Under the pieces are notes generated by a model that saw nothing but the letters and a program-made list of their open reading frames with translations, searched no databases and was not told where the DNA came from. Position numbers and translations under genes: made by a program. Of a DNA stretch of 64,000 nt, positions 17,124 through 25,800 are shown piece after piece; the first letter of the stretch is position 1; each line of letters starts with the position of its first letter. Origin of the DNA: CAWJMD01 sp963700925 (GTDB taxonomy: Bacteria; Actinomycetota; Actinomycetes; Actinomycetales; CAWJMD01); the NCBI GenBank assembly GCA_963700925.1, contig OY969553.1:682001-746000 (forward strand), read 5' to 3'.

Positions 17124-18299
17124 GTGACCCCCACCGGCAGCGGTCCCCCGTCCGCCCCCCCGATCGTCGATCTGCCCGACGAGCGCCTTCGCGACGCCCT
17201 GGTGCTGAAGTGGGGTGCGGCTCAGCCCGGCTGGCTCGCCGCCTGGGTCGCCGAGATGGACTACGCGCTCGACCCCGTGGTGGAGGGCGCGCTCACCGAC
17301 GCCGTGCTGCGGGGGATCACCGGGTACCCGGCCCTCGGCTCCGACAAGGCCGTCGGGCCGGCGCTGGCTGGGTTCGCTCGCCGACAGTGGGGCTGGGCGA
17401 TGGACCCCGCGAACGTCGTGCTGTGCGGCGACGTGATGTCGGGAGTCAGCCTGGCCCTCGACGTGCTGAGCGAGCCGGGGCCGGTCGTCGTCCCGACGCC
17501 CGCCTATCCCCCGTTCCTCGACGTGGCCGAGCTGACCGGACGGAAGAGGGTCGACGTTCCCCTCGACCCCGACTCGACTCGCGCTGCACTCGATCTCGAC
17601 GCCATCGACGCCGCACTCGCCGAAGGCGCGCGCACCGTTCTGCTCTGCCAGCCGCACAACCCGTGGGGCAGGGTGTTCGACCGGTCCGAGCTCGAGGGGC
17701 TGCGCGACGTGGTGGTCAGGCACGGAGCGCGTGTGATCAGCGACGAGATCCATGCCCCCCTGGCGCTGGACGGCACCCCGCACGTGCCGTACCTGACACT
17801 CGACGGCACCGCCGACCACGCCGTCACCGTGACCGCGTCGTCGAAGGCCTGGAACACGCCGGGCCTGAAGTGCGCCCAGATCGTGACGGGTGACGGCGCC
17901 ACTGCGCAGACCCTTCGCGCCGTACCGCTGGTGGCCAACCACGGGCTCTCCCCCCTCGGGGTCATCGCGGCGGTGGCTTCGTACACGCACGGTGAGCCGT
18001 GGCTCGCGTCCCTTCGTGAGCGGCTCGCGCAGCAGCGCGACCTGTTCGCCGAGCTCGTCGCGGAGCACCTGCCTCTGGCCCGCATCCGTCCGCTCGAGGG
18101 CACGTATCTGGCCTGGGTCGACGTTCGTGCCTACGGCCACGACAAGCCTGCTCGTGTCGCCCAGCAGCGCGGACGCGTCTGGGTCAGCGGAGGCGACGAC
18201 TTCGGCGCCGGTGGCGCTGGACACGTCCGCGTCAACATCGCGACGTCGCCGGAACGCCTGCGAGAGATCGTCGTCCGCCTGGCGAGCGCCTGGGCCTGA
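17124..18299 (+). CDS. MalY/PatB-family PLP-dependent aminotransferase or C-S lyase
   Basis: This 391-residue fold-type I PLP enzyme has WVAEMDYALDPVV near the N-terminus, a hallmark of MalY/PatB-type cystathionine beta-lyases. Also present are GITGYPALGSDKAVG, the cofactor region LLCQPHNPWGRVF, the ISDEIHAPL Asp, and the PLP Lys in TASSKAWNTPGLKCAQIV. It probably cleaves cystathionine or cysteine conjugates to pyruvate, ammonia and a thiol; some members are aminotransferases. I place the start at GTG 17124; the frame is open upstream but antisense to the phosphatase. Confidence 0.88.
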   Translation: MTPTGSGPPSAPPIVDLPDERLRDALVLKWGAAQPGWLAAWVAEMDYALDPVVEGALTDAVLRGITGYPALGSDKAVGPALAGFARRQWGWAMDPANVVLCGDVMSGVSLALDVLSEPGPVVVPTPAYPPFLDVAELTGRKRVDVPLDPDSTRAALDLDAIDAALAEGARTVLLCQPHNPWGRVFDRSELEGLRDVVVRHGARVISDEIHAPLALDGTPHVPYLTLDGTADHAVTVTASSKAWNTPGLKCAQIVTGDGATAQTLRAVPLVANHGLSPLGVIAAVASYTHGEPWLASLRERLAQQRDLFAELVAEHLPLARIRPLEGTYLAWVDVRAYGHDKPARVAQQRGRVWVSGGDDFGAGGAGHVRVNIATSPERLREIVVRLASAWA

Positions 18300-18348
18300 G
18301 ACCGACGGGTGTCGTGTGACGCCCCCACTGGGCCAGCCTGAGTAAGGC

Positions 18349-19581
18349 TCACGCTGACGGAGGGCGGCGCGACTTCTCGGCGAAGTCGTCGAGAACCGCC
18401 AGGACTGCAGGCGCCACCCACACGCGGTTGCGCCGCGCGTTGTTGACCTGGGTCAGAATGCCGGCGTCAACCATCTGGTCGATGGCAATCTGTGCGGCCG
18501 GAGCTGTGACACCGACCGCTGAGGCAAGACTTTGGACGGTGATCGCAGGTTGGCGCAGGACATGACCGAGCGCCTTCCACACCGCTGCGTCCCGGCGTGC
18601 TCTGATCACGCTGGACCACGCCTGATGGACCTGCACGAGGTCGGAAACCAGGCGGCGCCCGCTGTCGACTGCGACATGAGCCGCGTCGCTGAACCGCACG
18701 ACGATGGCGGACGCGTCGCCCTCGCGGTACGCCGTGAGTGCGCCGAAGTACGACGCCGTGTCCGTCAGGAGCCCAGCTGAGACCGGAACCGTCAGCCGTC
18801 TGGTCACCCCGGCCTGGCGGAGCATCGCGTGGACCAGGGTGCGGCCCACCCGGCCGTTGCCGTCGGGGAACGGGTGGATCGTCTCGAACTGAGCATGAGC
18901 GATCGCAGCCTGCGTGAACGGCGCCACGTCCGTCCGAGCACAGAACCGCACCAGATCTCGCATCGCGGCCGCGACATGGTCATGGTGCGGCGGCACGAAG
19001 ACGGCGGAGTGCGGGGAGTTTCCCCGTCCACCGATCCACACCTGCTCGGTGCGCCACCGGCCTGCAATCCCGGGGGCGGAGTCTCCTAGCAGCGCGCCGT
19101 GGGCGGCGAGGATGCTGGCTTCGTCGATGTTGTCCGCCAGCGCTATCGCTCTCTGCATCGCATCGACGTTGCTCGCCACCAGTGCCGCGTTCGGGCCGCT
19201 CGTCTCCTGCAGAGTCGCCAGCGCCAGTGCCCGTGCGCCGGCGGTGATGTTCTCGATCTGGGACGACGACGCCGACTCAGTGCGAAGCAGGACGGCAGCC
19301 ATGGGTGCAACCTCGGCACCGGGGCCGGCATCGGGCATCAGATCGGCGATCTCAGCATCGAAACGGGCGATCGCGGCTGTCGCCTCAGCGGACTCTGCGA
19401 CGACCCACGAAGGGAGCTGTACCGAGATGTCGGCGAGCTCGATCGGTACCGCCGCCTGATAGGGACCACGCGATGCCAGTCGCTGCCTCCGACTGAGCGA
19501 GTCGTCGCTCCCGGACCATGGTCGGCTCTCCCAGCCGACGCGCCACCTGGCTTGGTCACTGGCTGGTGGATCCTTTGTCAT
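18349..19581 (-). CDS. Fic-domain protein (class II, probable AMP transferase)
   Basis: This 410-residue protein has the Fic core motif HPFPDGNGRVGRTL with catalytic His236. An N-terminal class II inhibitory helix TESASSSQIEN (Ser106-Glu110-Asn111) would block ATP productively until displaced. The C-terminal part (about 330-400) is a winged-helix-like segment: VTAPAAQIAIDQMVDAGILTQV resembles a DNA-binding helix-turn-helix. This is the Fic/DOC_N-Fic-wHTH layout common in bacteria, with probable auto-regulation through its own winged helix. Inverted repeats lie at and before its start codon. The AMPylation target is unknown. No antitoxin gene is adjacent, as expected when the inhibitory helix is built in. 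Confidence 0.9.
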   Translation of the reverse strand: MTKDPPASDQARWRVGWESRPWSGSDDSLSRRQRLASRGPYQAAVPIELADISVQLPSWVVAESAEATAAIARFDAEIADLMPDAGPGAEVAPMAAVLLRTESASSSQIENITAGARALALATLQETSGPNAALVASNVDAMQRAIALADNIDEASILAAHGALLGDSAPGIAGRWRTEQVWIGGRGNSPHSAVFVPPHHDHVAAAMRDLVRFCARTDVAPFTQAAIAHAQFETIHPFPDGNGRVGRTLVHAMLRQAGVTRRLTVPVSAGLLTDTASYFGALTAYREGDASAIVVRFSDAAHVAVDSGRRLVSDLVQVHQAWSSVIRARRDAAVWKALGHVLRQPAITVQSLASAVGVTAPAAQIAIDQMVDAGILTQVNNARRNRVWVAPAVLAVLDDFAEKSRRPPSA

Positions 19582-19621
19582 GGACCCAACTTAACAAAGG
19601 ATCCGCTCATATCCTTTGGTT
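19570..19621. promoter_or_regulatory. Candidate auto-regulatory operator of the Fic gene
   Basis: Three copies of one octamer surround the Fic start: ATCCTTTGT at 19570-19578 (overlapping the coding start), ACAAAGGAT at 19594-19602, and ATCCTTTGG at 19611-19619. The second and third form an exact 8-bp inverted repeat with an 8-bp spacer. The first and second form a 9-bp inverted repeat with a 15-bp spacer. Their AT-rich composition stands out in this genome. The winged-helix end of the Fic protein is the obvious candidate ligand. Confidence 0.6.
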
Positions 19622-19648
19622 AGAAACCGACGGATGCAAGCTTTCGGG

Positions 19649-21691
19649 TCAGACCTCGAGCCGGTGCGCCCGTCGGATCTCGTCGACGACGGCGCCCATG
19701 ATGTCGGTGAGCCCGAAGTCCTTGGGGGTGAAGACGGCCGCGACGCCACGCTCGCGCAGCCGAACCCCGTCGCTCTCCGGGATGATGCCGCCGACCACGA
19801 CCGGCACGTCGTCGAGACCTGCCTCGCGCAGGCCGTCGACGACCTGGGGCACGAGGTCCATGTGCGAGCCCGACAGCACCGAGAGCCCGACGACGTGCAC
19901 GTCCTCGGCGATGGCGGCGGCGACGATCTGCTCGGGCGTCAGCCGGATGCCCTGGTACACCACCTCGAAACCCGCGTCGCGGGCTCGGACGGCGACCTGC
20001 TCGGCGCCGTTGGAGTGCCCGTCGAGTCCGGGCTTGCCCACCAGGAACCGCAGGCGTGAGCCCAGCTCCTCGCCGGTGGACCGCACCCGCTCGCGAACGG
20101 CAGCGAGGGCGTCGGTCGCCGCGCCGGGAACGCCGCCGGCCGCCCCGACGGCGCCGGTGACACCGGTCGGCGCGCGGTACTCCCCGAACTCCTGGCGCAG
20201 CGCGTGCGCCCACTCGCCCGTGGTGACCCCTGCGCGGGCGCACTCGAGGGTGGCCTGCATCAGGTTCGCGCCGGACTGGGCGTCGGTCGTGAGACGGGCC
20301 AGGGCGTCCGCTGCGCGCCGACGGGTGACTGGATCGGCGTCACGTTCGGTACGCCAGGCGATAACCGCTGCGGCAGCGAGCTTTTCGACGTCCACATCGA
20401 CCGTGTGGATGGCAGCGTCGAGATCGGCCGTGAGCGGGTTGGACTCCGACGTGGTGAACCGGTTCACCCCGACCACGACGTCGTCACCCGCCTCGATGCG
20501 CTGGCGGCGCACCGAGTGTGACGCGACCAGCGCCTGCTTCATGTACCCGGTCTCGACCGCCGCGACCGCGCCGCCCATCTCGAGCACCCGGTCGATCTCA
20601 GCATTGGCGCCGGCGACGATCTCGTCGACCTTGGCCTGCACGACCGGGCTGCCGTCGAAGAGGTCGTCGTACTCCAGCAGGTCGGACTCGTAGGCCAGCA
20701 CCTGCTGGATCCGCAGGCTCCACTGCTGGTCCCACGGCCTCGGCAGTCCTAGCGCCTCGTTCCACGCCGGCAGCTGAACCGCCCGCGCGCGAGCGCGTTT
20801 CGACATCGTCACGGCGAGCATCTCCAGCACGATGCGCTGCACGTTGTTCTCGGGCTGGGCCTCGGTGAGCCCGAGCGAGTTCACCTGCACTCCGTAGCGG
20901 AAGCGGCGCTGCTTGTCGTCGGTCACGCCGTATCGCTCGCGCGTCAGCTCGTCCCACAGCTCGACGAAGGCGCGCATCTTGCACATCTCCTCGACGAACC
21001 GCACCCCCGCGTTGACGAAGAACGAGATCCGCGCAACGACCTCCCCGAAACGCGCCTCTGGCACCCGCCCGGTCTCGCGCACAGCGTCGAGCACCGCGAT
21101 CGCCGTGCACAGCGAGTAGGCCACTTCCTGAACGGGTGTCGCGCCCGCCTCCTGCAGGTGGTAGCTGCAGATGTTGATCGGGTTCCACTTCGGGATCTCG
21201 TTGACTGTGTACGCGACCATGTCGGTGATCAGCCGCAGGCTCGGCGCCGGCGGGAACGCGTACGTCCCGCGCGAGAGGTACTCCTTGATGATGTCGTTCT
21301 GGGTGGTGCCCGAGAGTGCGGACGGGTCGGCGCCCTGCTCCTCCGCCGCCACCTCGTAGAGAGCGAGCAGCCACATCGCGGTGGCGTTGATGGTCATCGA
21401 GGTGTTCATGTCGGCCAGCGGGATGTCGGCGAACAGCTGGCGCATGTCGCCGATGTGGCTGATCGGGACGCCGACCTTGCCGACCTCCCCGCGAGACAGC
21501 ACGTGGTCGGGGTCGTAGCCGGTCTGGGTCGGCAGGTCGAACGCGACGCTCAGACCGGTCTGTCCCTTCTCGAGGTTGCGCCGGTACAGCGCGTTCGACT
21601 CGGCGGCCGACGAGTGACCCGCGTACGTCCGCATCACCCACGGACGGTCCCGCTCGGGACGCGCAGGCTGGCTGGGGTCTTGCTCGGTCAC
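19649..21691 (-). CDS. meaA: Coenzyme B12-dependent ethylmalonyl-CoA mutase (MeaA)
   Basis: This 680-residue mutase rearranges ethylmalonyl-CoA to methylsuccinyl-CoA in the ethylmalonyl-CoA pathway of acetyl-CoA assimilation. The N-terminal TIM barrel carries the CoA/substrate motif GLSVAFDLPTQTGYDPDH and NTSMTINATAMWLLALYE. The C-terminal cobalamin domain begins near residue 552 with DGHSNG (base-off His559), followed by the GLSVLSGSH and VVVGGIIP motifs. The single-chain layout and the motif DRPWVMRTYAGHSSA match actinobacterial MeaA rather than methylmalonyl-CoA mutase, which is heterodimeric. The GTG start has GAGGAA upstream. The matching crotonyl-CoA carboxylase is not in the window, but a PduO-type adenosyltransferase is at 27129. 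Confidence 0.88.
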   Translation of the reverse strand: MTEQDPSQPARPERDRPWVMRTYAGHSSAAESNALYRRNLEKGQTGLSVAFDLPTQTGYDPDHVLSRGEVGKVGVPISHIGDMRQLFADIPLADMNTSMTINATAMWLLALYEVAAEEQGADPSALSGTTQNDIIKEYLSRGTYAFPPAPSLRLITDMVAYTVNEIPKWNPINICSYHLQEAGATPVQEVAYSLCTAIAVLDAVRETGRVPEARFGEVVARISFFVNAGVRFVEEMCKMRAFVELWDELTRERYGVTDDKQRRFRYGVQVNSLGLTEAQPENNVQRIVLEMLAVTMSKRARARAVQLPAWNEALGLPRPWDQQWSLRIQQVLAYESDLLEYDDLFDGSPVVQAKVDEIVAGANAEIDRVLEMGGAVAAVETGYMKQALVASHSVRRQRIEAGDDVVVGVNRFTTSESNPLTADLDAAIHTVDVDVEKLAAAAVIAWRTERDADPVTRRRAADALARLTTDAQSGANLMQATLECARAGVTTGEWAHALRQEFGEYRAPTGVTGAVGAAGGVPGAATDALAAVRERVRSTGEELGSRLRFLVGKPGLDGHSNGAEQVAVRARDAGFEVVYQGIRLTPEQIVAAAIAEDVHVVGLSVLSGSHMDLVPQVVDGLREAGLDDVPVVVGGIIPESDGVRLRERGVAAVFTPKDFGLTDIMGAVVDEIRRAHRLEV

Positions 21692-21760
21692 GGCTCGTTC
21701 CTCGCCGCGACAGGGACACTGTGCCCTCTGGTTCGCTCGCTTCGCTCGCTCACTGTGCCT

Positions 21761-21779
21761 CCTCGCAGTGCTTGCGAGG
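21761..21779 (-). terminator. Small hairpin between the antiporter and meaA
   Basis: Arms CCTCGCA (21761-21767) and TGCGAGG (21773-21779) pair exactly around a 5-nt loop in the 174-bp gap between the antiporter stop and the meaA start. A low-complexity CGCT-rich stretch adjoins it at 21731-21750. It may be a weak terminator; nothing else recognisable is in this gap. Confidence 0.4.
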
Positions 21780-21865
21780 TTACCCGCGGGTCACTACGCC
21801 CAGACAGGACGCGGAGGCGTGAGGCTGCTCACCTGCTAGCCCAGGCTGCGCCACCCCAACTCCGC

Positions 21866-23824
21866 CTACCCCAGCTCCGCGTCGCGGAAGCACCAGCGCC
21901 ATGCCTCGCCGGCCTCGACGCTCCGCATCACCGGGTGGCCGGTCTGATGGAAGTGCTGGTCGGCGTGCTTGCCCTGCGAGGAGTCGCAGCACCCGACGTT
22001 GCCGCAGTCCAGGCACATTCGCAGGTGCACCCAGGTGATGCCCATCAGGATGCAGTCGGGGCACACCCCAGGTGTGGCCGGCACCATCGCCGCCGGTGCC
22101 GCCTGCAGGTGATCGCAGAGGCCGCCCGGACGCTCGGGGGCCAGCAGGTCGCCGTCGTGGGCGTCCATCTCCTCGGCGGCCTCGCCGGCCTTGACGAGGA
22201 CGGACTCCTCCAGGTCCAGCAGGGCCATCACGCGCTCGAGCACCTCGTGCGCGACCGTCCCGCCGTCGCGGATCCTCAGGACCTCCTCGTGCTCGGCACG
22301 GAGCATCTCCAGCCTCAGCCGGTTGGCGCGCTGCGTCGGCGTCTCGTCCTGTGCCGTCCGCTGGCCGAGCCGCTCCCAGGCCAGGTGCGTGCGGCGCTGC
22401 GCCTGCAGGCGGAGGAGCGAGAGCGTGCCGTCGGGGTCGGGCTCGGAGCCGGGCGGTGCCAGCCCGTCCAGCATCCGCAAGCCCGCCTCGGTGGCATCCT
22501 GCAGCACCGCTGCCTCCTGCAGCCGGTCCTCGAGCGGGTCGGGTCCGCGCACGCCGAGTCGGCGCACCACCCACGGGAGCGTGGCGCCCTGCAGCATCAG
22601 CGTGGCGAAGGTGACCACCAGGGCGACCAGCACGAGCACCTCGCGGTGAGGCGTCCGGTCGGGCAGCGCGAAGACCGCCGCCAGGGTCACCACACCGCGC
22701 ATGCCGGCCCAGGAGACCACCGCTGGGTACTGCCAGGGTGGCGGCGGGTCGCTCTCCCGGATGACACGAGACAGCATGCGTGGCAGGTAGGTGGCCGGGA
22801 AGACCCACACCGGGCGCAGCAGCACCACCGCGGCCAGCACCCCGAGGCACGCGGCGACGATCGTCGAAGTCGACAGCTCGCTGTCGCCCACCTCCCTGAG
22901 GATCGGCAACGCCTGCAGCCCGATCAGCAGGAAGACGCTGTTCTCGAGCAGGTGCGCGATCGTCTTCCAGTAGGTGCGCTCGGAGATCCGCGACGCCGCG
23001 CTCTGCACGACCGGTGCCTTGTGCCCCATCAGCAGCCCCGCGACGACGACCGCGAGAACCCCTGAGGCGTGGATGTGCTCGGCCGGCAGGAAGGCGACCC
23101 AGGGCGCGACCAGCGACAGGGTCGTGTCGCTGACGGTGTCCGTCAGCCGCCTCCGGATCTTGCTGAACAGGACGGCGACGACCACGCCGACCGCGACACC
23201 GGCGCCGGCCGCCAAGAGGAAGTCGAGCGTGATCGCCCCCAGCCCGGGCAGGTCGAAGCTGACCGCCTGAGCGCGTTCGTGCGACTCGTCGTCCCCACCA
23301 CCGGCCGCCGCCGACCCCGCAAGGATCGCTCCGGCGGCGGTACGCAGGCACACCAGCGCGGTGGCGTCGTTGATCAGCGACTCGCCCTCGAGGATCGTCA
23401 CGATCCGGCGCGGCATGCCCACCCGCCGCGCGATGGCCGTTGCGGCCACGGCGTCGGGCGGCGCTACCACCGCACCGATGGCGAAGGCGGCTGCCCAGCT
23501 GATCGGCAGCAGCTGGTGTGCGACGACCCCGACACCCAGCGTGGTGAAGATGACGAGACCGACCGACAGCAGGGCGATCGGACGGGTGTTGGCCCGGAAG
23601 TCGATCAGCGACGTCCGGATGGCGGCCGAGTAGAGCAGGGGTGGCAGGAGCCCGACCAGGACCACGTCGTCGGTGATCACGATGTCGGGGATGAACTCGA
23701 TGAAGCTGATCACGACGCCGACCACGGTCAGCAGCATCGGCGCGGGCACGCGCAGCCGCGTGGCAACGGCCGTGCCGGCGAGCACGGTGACCACGATGCT
23801 GACGAGCACCAGGGCGAAGGTCAT
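21866..23824 (-). CDS. Na+/H+ antiporter (CPA1) with C-terminal UBP-type zinc finger
   Basis: This 652-residue protein has an N-terminal CPA1-type exchanger of about 400 residues with 11-12 membrane helices. Visible motifs are LVGLLPPLLYSAAIRT, the ion-site region AIGAVVAPPDAVAATAIA, EGESLINDATALVCL, and WAGMRGVVTLAAVFALP. A charged helical linker (about 410-560) follows. The last 90 residues are a UBP-type zinc finger: CDHL, CPDC, then CLDCGNVGCCDSS with HADQHFHQTGHPVM and a Trp-rich end. In eukaryotes this finger recognises the free C-terminal Gly-Gly of ubiquitin. I use the ATG with GAGAGGA upstream; a GTG at 23842 is an alternative. It probably links pH or Na+ homeostasis to a peptide-tail signal; the ligand is unknown. 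Confidence 0.88.
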   Translation of the reverse strand: MTFALVLVSIVVTVLAGTAVATRLRVPAPMLLTVVGVVISFIEFIPDIVITDDVVLVGLLPPLLYSAAIRTSLIDFRANTRPIALLSVGLVIFTTLGVGVVAHQLLPISWAAAFAIGAVVAPPDAVAATAIARRVGMPRRIVTILEGESLINDATALVCLRTAAGAILAGSAAAGGGDDESHERAQAVSFDLPGLGAITLDFLLAAGAGVAVGVVVAVLFSKIRRRLTDTVSDTTLSLVAPWVAFLPAEHIHASGVLAVVVAGLLMGHKAPVVQSAASRISERTYWKTIAHLLENSVFLLIGLQALPILREVGDSELSTSTIVAACLGVLAAVVLLRPVWVFPATYLPRMLSRVIRESDPPPPWQYPAVVSWAGMRGVVTLAAVFALPDRTPHREVLVLVALVVTFATLMLQGATLPWVVRRLGVRGPDPLEDRLQEAAVLQDATEAGLRMLDGLAPPGSEPDPDGTLSLLRLQAQRRTHLAWERLGQRTAQDETPTQRANRLRLEMLRAEHEEVLRIRDGGTVAHEVLERVMALLDLEESVLVKAGEAAEEMDAHDGDLLAPERPGGLCDHLQAAPAAMVPATPGVCPDCILMGITWVHLRMCLDCGNVGCCDSSQGKHADQHFHQTGHPVMRSVEAGEAWRWCFRDAELG

Positions 23825-23924
23825 GACGGCATCCTCTCCCACGTCCCCCCTCGCCTGACCGGGCCCGTCCGCCGCACACTGGACTCAGCCGTTCATCCGT
23901 GCAGAAGCGAGGGAGGAACCGTCA

Positions 23925-24251
23925 GTGGCCAACTGGGGCAGCTACGGGTTCCTCTTCGGCCCGATGGTCACGGTCGCCGTCCTGCTGGTGTTGATGGTGC
24001 TGCTGCGGTGGGCCTTCTCGCGTGGTGGGTCGCTGGTCCGCCGGCCCGGCCGACCAGGTCGGACGGACGAGTACGGCCTGCTGGTTCCTGTGGCCTCGCC
24101 AGGCTCCGTGATCGAGGCCGAGATGATGCGGCGACGCCTGGAGGACGCCGGTATCCGCTCCACCCTCGCCGAGACGACGGACGGCCCGCGCGTGATGGTG
24201 TTCCGGTCGGAGCGGGTGCTCGCCGAGCACGTGCTCAGCAGCGGCCCTTGA
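23925..24251 (+). CDS. Small single-pass membrane protein with DUF2007-like domain
   Basis: This 108-residue protein begins at a GTG preceded by GGGAGGAA. One hydrophobic helix (about residues 8-30, FLFGPMVTVAVLLVLMVLL) is followed by a basic linker. A compact alpha/beta domain then contains SPGSVIEAEMMRRRLEDAGI and a terminal strand VMVFRSERVLAEHVL. That pattern resembles the DUF2007 putative signal-transducing fold, which is usually soluble. It is divergent from the antiporter and convergent with murA. The function is unknown. Confidence 0.75.
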   Translation: MANWGSYGFLFGPMVTVAVLLVLMVLLRWAFSRGGSLVRRPGRPGRTDEYGLLVPVASPGSVIEAEMMRRRLEDAGIRSTLAETTDGPRVMVFRSERVLAEHVLSSGP

Positions 24252-24276
24252 CCCGCGTTGGTCCCTGTAGTGCCGT

Positions 24277-25560
24277 TCAGCCGAAGCGGCTCTGTGTCAC
24301 CGGCTGCCGGGTCACGTCGGCGCCGAGCGCCTGCAGCTTGCCGACGAAGTCGGCGTAGCCGCGGTCGACGTGGTCGACGCCGGCCACCTCGGTCACGCCG
24401 TCGGCGACCAGGCCGGCCACCACGAGGGCGGCACCGGCCCGGATGTCGCTGGCCTCGACCGGGGCACCCGACAGGCCCGGGCGGCCGCGGACGAGCACGT
24501 GGTGACCATCGATCGTGAGATCGGCGCCCAGACGAACCAGCTCGTGGGCGAAGCGGAAGCGTGCCTCGAACAGATTCTCGGTGATCACCCCCGACCCCTC
24601 CGCGATCGCCCCGAGAGTGAGGGCGAACGGCTGGAGGTCGGTCGGGAAGCCTGGATAGGGAAGCGTCGCGATGTCGACAGCACGCGGCCGCCGAGGGCCG
24701 CGCACGCGGATGCCGGCGTCGCCGACTTCCACCTCGGCGCCGGCCATCCGCAGCTTGTCGAGCGTCGTCCGCAGGTGTTGTGGGTGCGCGCCGCGCACCA
24801 GCACGTCGCCGCTCGTGGTGGCGGCCGCGTAGCACCAGGTGCCGGCCACGACGCGGTCCGGCACCACCGCGTGCTTCACCGGGTGCAGCCGGTCGACCCC
24901 GGTCACCAGCAGTCGAGTGGTTCCCATTCCGCCGATGCGGGCGCCCATCCCCATCAGCATCCTGGCCAGGTCGTCGATCTCGGGCTCGCGCGCGACGTTG
25001 TCGAGCTCGGTCGTGCCACGCGCGAGAGTCGCTGCCATCAAAAGGTTCTCGGTCGCTCCGACGGACGGGAACGCCAGGGGTACCACCGCAGCCTGAAGGC
25101 CGGACGGGGGCGCGCTCGCGATCAGGTACCCGTGGTCGACGTGCACCTCGGCGCCCAGCGCCCGCAGCCCCTCGATGTGAAGGTCGAGGCCGCGCGAGCC
25201 GATCGCGTCACCGCCGGGCAGGGCGACGTCGGCGTGTCCCGTGCGTGCCACCAGCGGGCCCAGCACGCTGATCGATGCCCGCATCGCCCGCACCAGCTCG
25301 TAGTCGGCACGGTGGCCCAGTTCGGCCGGCACGTCGATCTCGACCACGCCGAGGTCCTTGTCGTGCTGCACGTCGCAGCCGAGCCTGCGCAGCAGCTCGG
25401 CCATGATGCCGACGTCGACGATGTCGGGCACCGACGTGAGCACCGTTCGCCCCTGGGCCAACAGCGCGGCCGCCATCAGCTTGAGCACGCTGTTCTTGGC
25501 GCCCGCGACGGTGACCTCACCGGCCAGCCGCGCGCCGCCGACCACCCGGAAGCACTCCAC
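24277..25560 (-). CDS. murA: UDP-N-acetylglucosamine 1-carboxyvinyltransferase (MurA), Asp active-site variant
   Basis: This 427-residue enzyme transfers enolpyruvate from PEP to UDP-GlcNAc, the first committed step of peptidoglycan synthesis. It has the internally duplicated EPSP-synthase fold, the N-terminal GEVTVAGAKNSVLKLMAAAL with the catalytic Lys, and the loop ALPGGDAIGSRGLDLHIEG. In most MurA proteins that loop has a Cys (Cys115 in E. coli); here the position is Asp118. The same substitution is established in Mycobacterium tuberculosis and Chlamydia and gives natural fosfomycin resistance, because the drug alkylates the Cys. Gene order around it (DUF2550, adenosyltransferase, murA) also matches the mycobacterial chromosome. 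Confidence 0.95.
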   Translation of the reverse strand: MECFRVVGGARLAGEVTVAGAKNSVLKLMAAALLAQGRTVLTSVPDIVDVGIMAELLRRLGCDVQHDKDLGVVEIDVPAELGHRADYELVRAMRASISVLGPLVARTGHADVALPGGDAIGSRGLDLHIEGLRALGAEVHVDHGYLIASAPPSGLQAAVVPLAFPSVGATENLLMAATLARGTTELDNVAREPEIDDLARMLMGMGARIGGMGTTRLLVTGVDRLHPVKHAVVPDRVVAGTWCYAAATTSGDVLVRGAHPQHLRTTLDKLRMAGAEVEVGDAGIRVRGPRRPRAVDIATLPYPGFPTDLQPFALTLGAIAEGSGVITENLFEARFRFAHELVRLGADLTIDGHHVLVRGRPGLSGAPVEASDIRAGAALVVAGLVADGVTEVAGVDHVDRGYADFVGKLQALGADVTRQPVTQSRFG

Positions 25561-25569
25561 GAGCGGAGC

Positions 25570-25761
25570 CTAGGGGTCCAGTCGCTCGAGCACGCGATCG
25601 GCCAGCCGGCACAGCGTCTCGACCTCGTCGCCGGTCAGCCCCGAGAACCAGTCGGCGACCGCCCGGAAGTCGCCCTCGCGGTCGACGCGATCGCCGCGCT
25701 CGCCCTCACGGCGTGACCCGTCCCCGCACCTGGGGTTGACGGCACAACGATGGCGTGGCAC
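25570..25761 (-). CDS. Possible small protein upstream of murA
   Basis: A short frame ends 9 bp before the murA start. It encodes about 63 residues from a GTG at 25761, or 67 from the ATG at 25773. The first part is basic and low-complexity. The last 30 residues (WFSGLTGDEVETLCRLADRV) look like an amphipathic helix of the kind found at the end of MarR-type regulators. The start region overlaps the ArsR-operon control region. It could be a real small protein co-transcribed with murA, a gene remnant, or a chance frame. Confidence 0.35.
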   Translation of the reverse strand: MPRHRCAVNPRCGDGSRREGERGDRVDREGDFRAVADWFSGLTGDEVETLCRLADRVLERLDP

Positions 25762-25763
25762 TT

Positions 25764-25795
25764 TTAACCACATCGCTAATTAACGAGGTGGTTAA
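25764..25795. promoter_or_regulatory. Inverted-repeat operator before the ArsR gene
   Basis: TTAACCAC (25764-25771) and GTGGTTAA (25788-25795) form an exact 8-bp inverted repeat with a 16-bp spacer that includes ATTAAC. The region is far more AT-rich than its surroundings. The right arm overlaps the GAGGTGG sequence that serves as ribosome site for the GTG at 25801, so bound repressor would cover both promoter and leader. Auto-repression by the ArsR protein is likely. Confidence 0.65.
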
Positions 25796-25800
25796 GTCCA

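Noticed and set aside
24600..24660. Loss of the catalytic Cys in MurA as a sign of a dead gene
   Set aside because: The protein is full length, and Asp at this position is an established functional variant in mycobacteria and Chlamydia.
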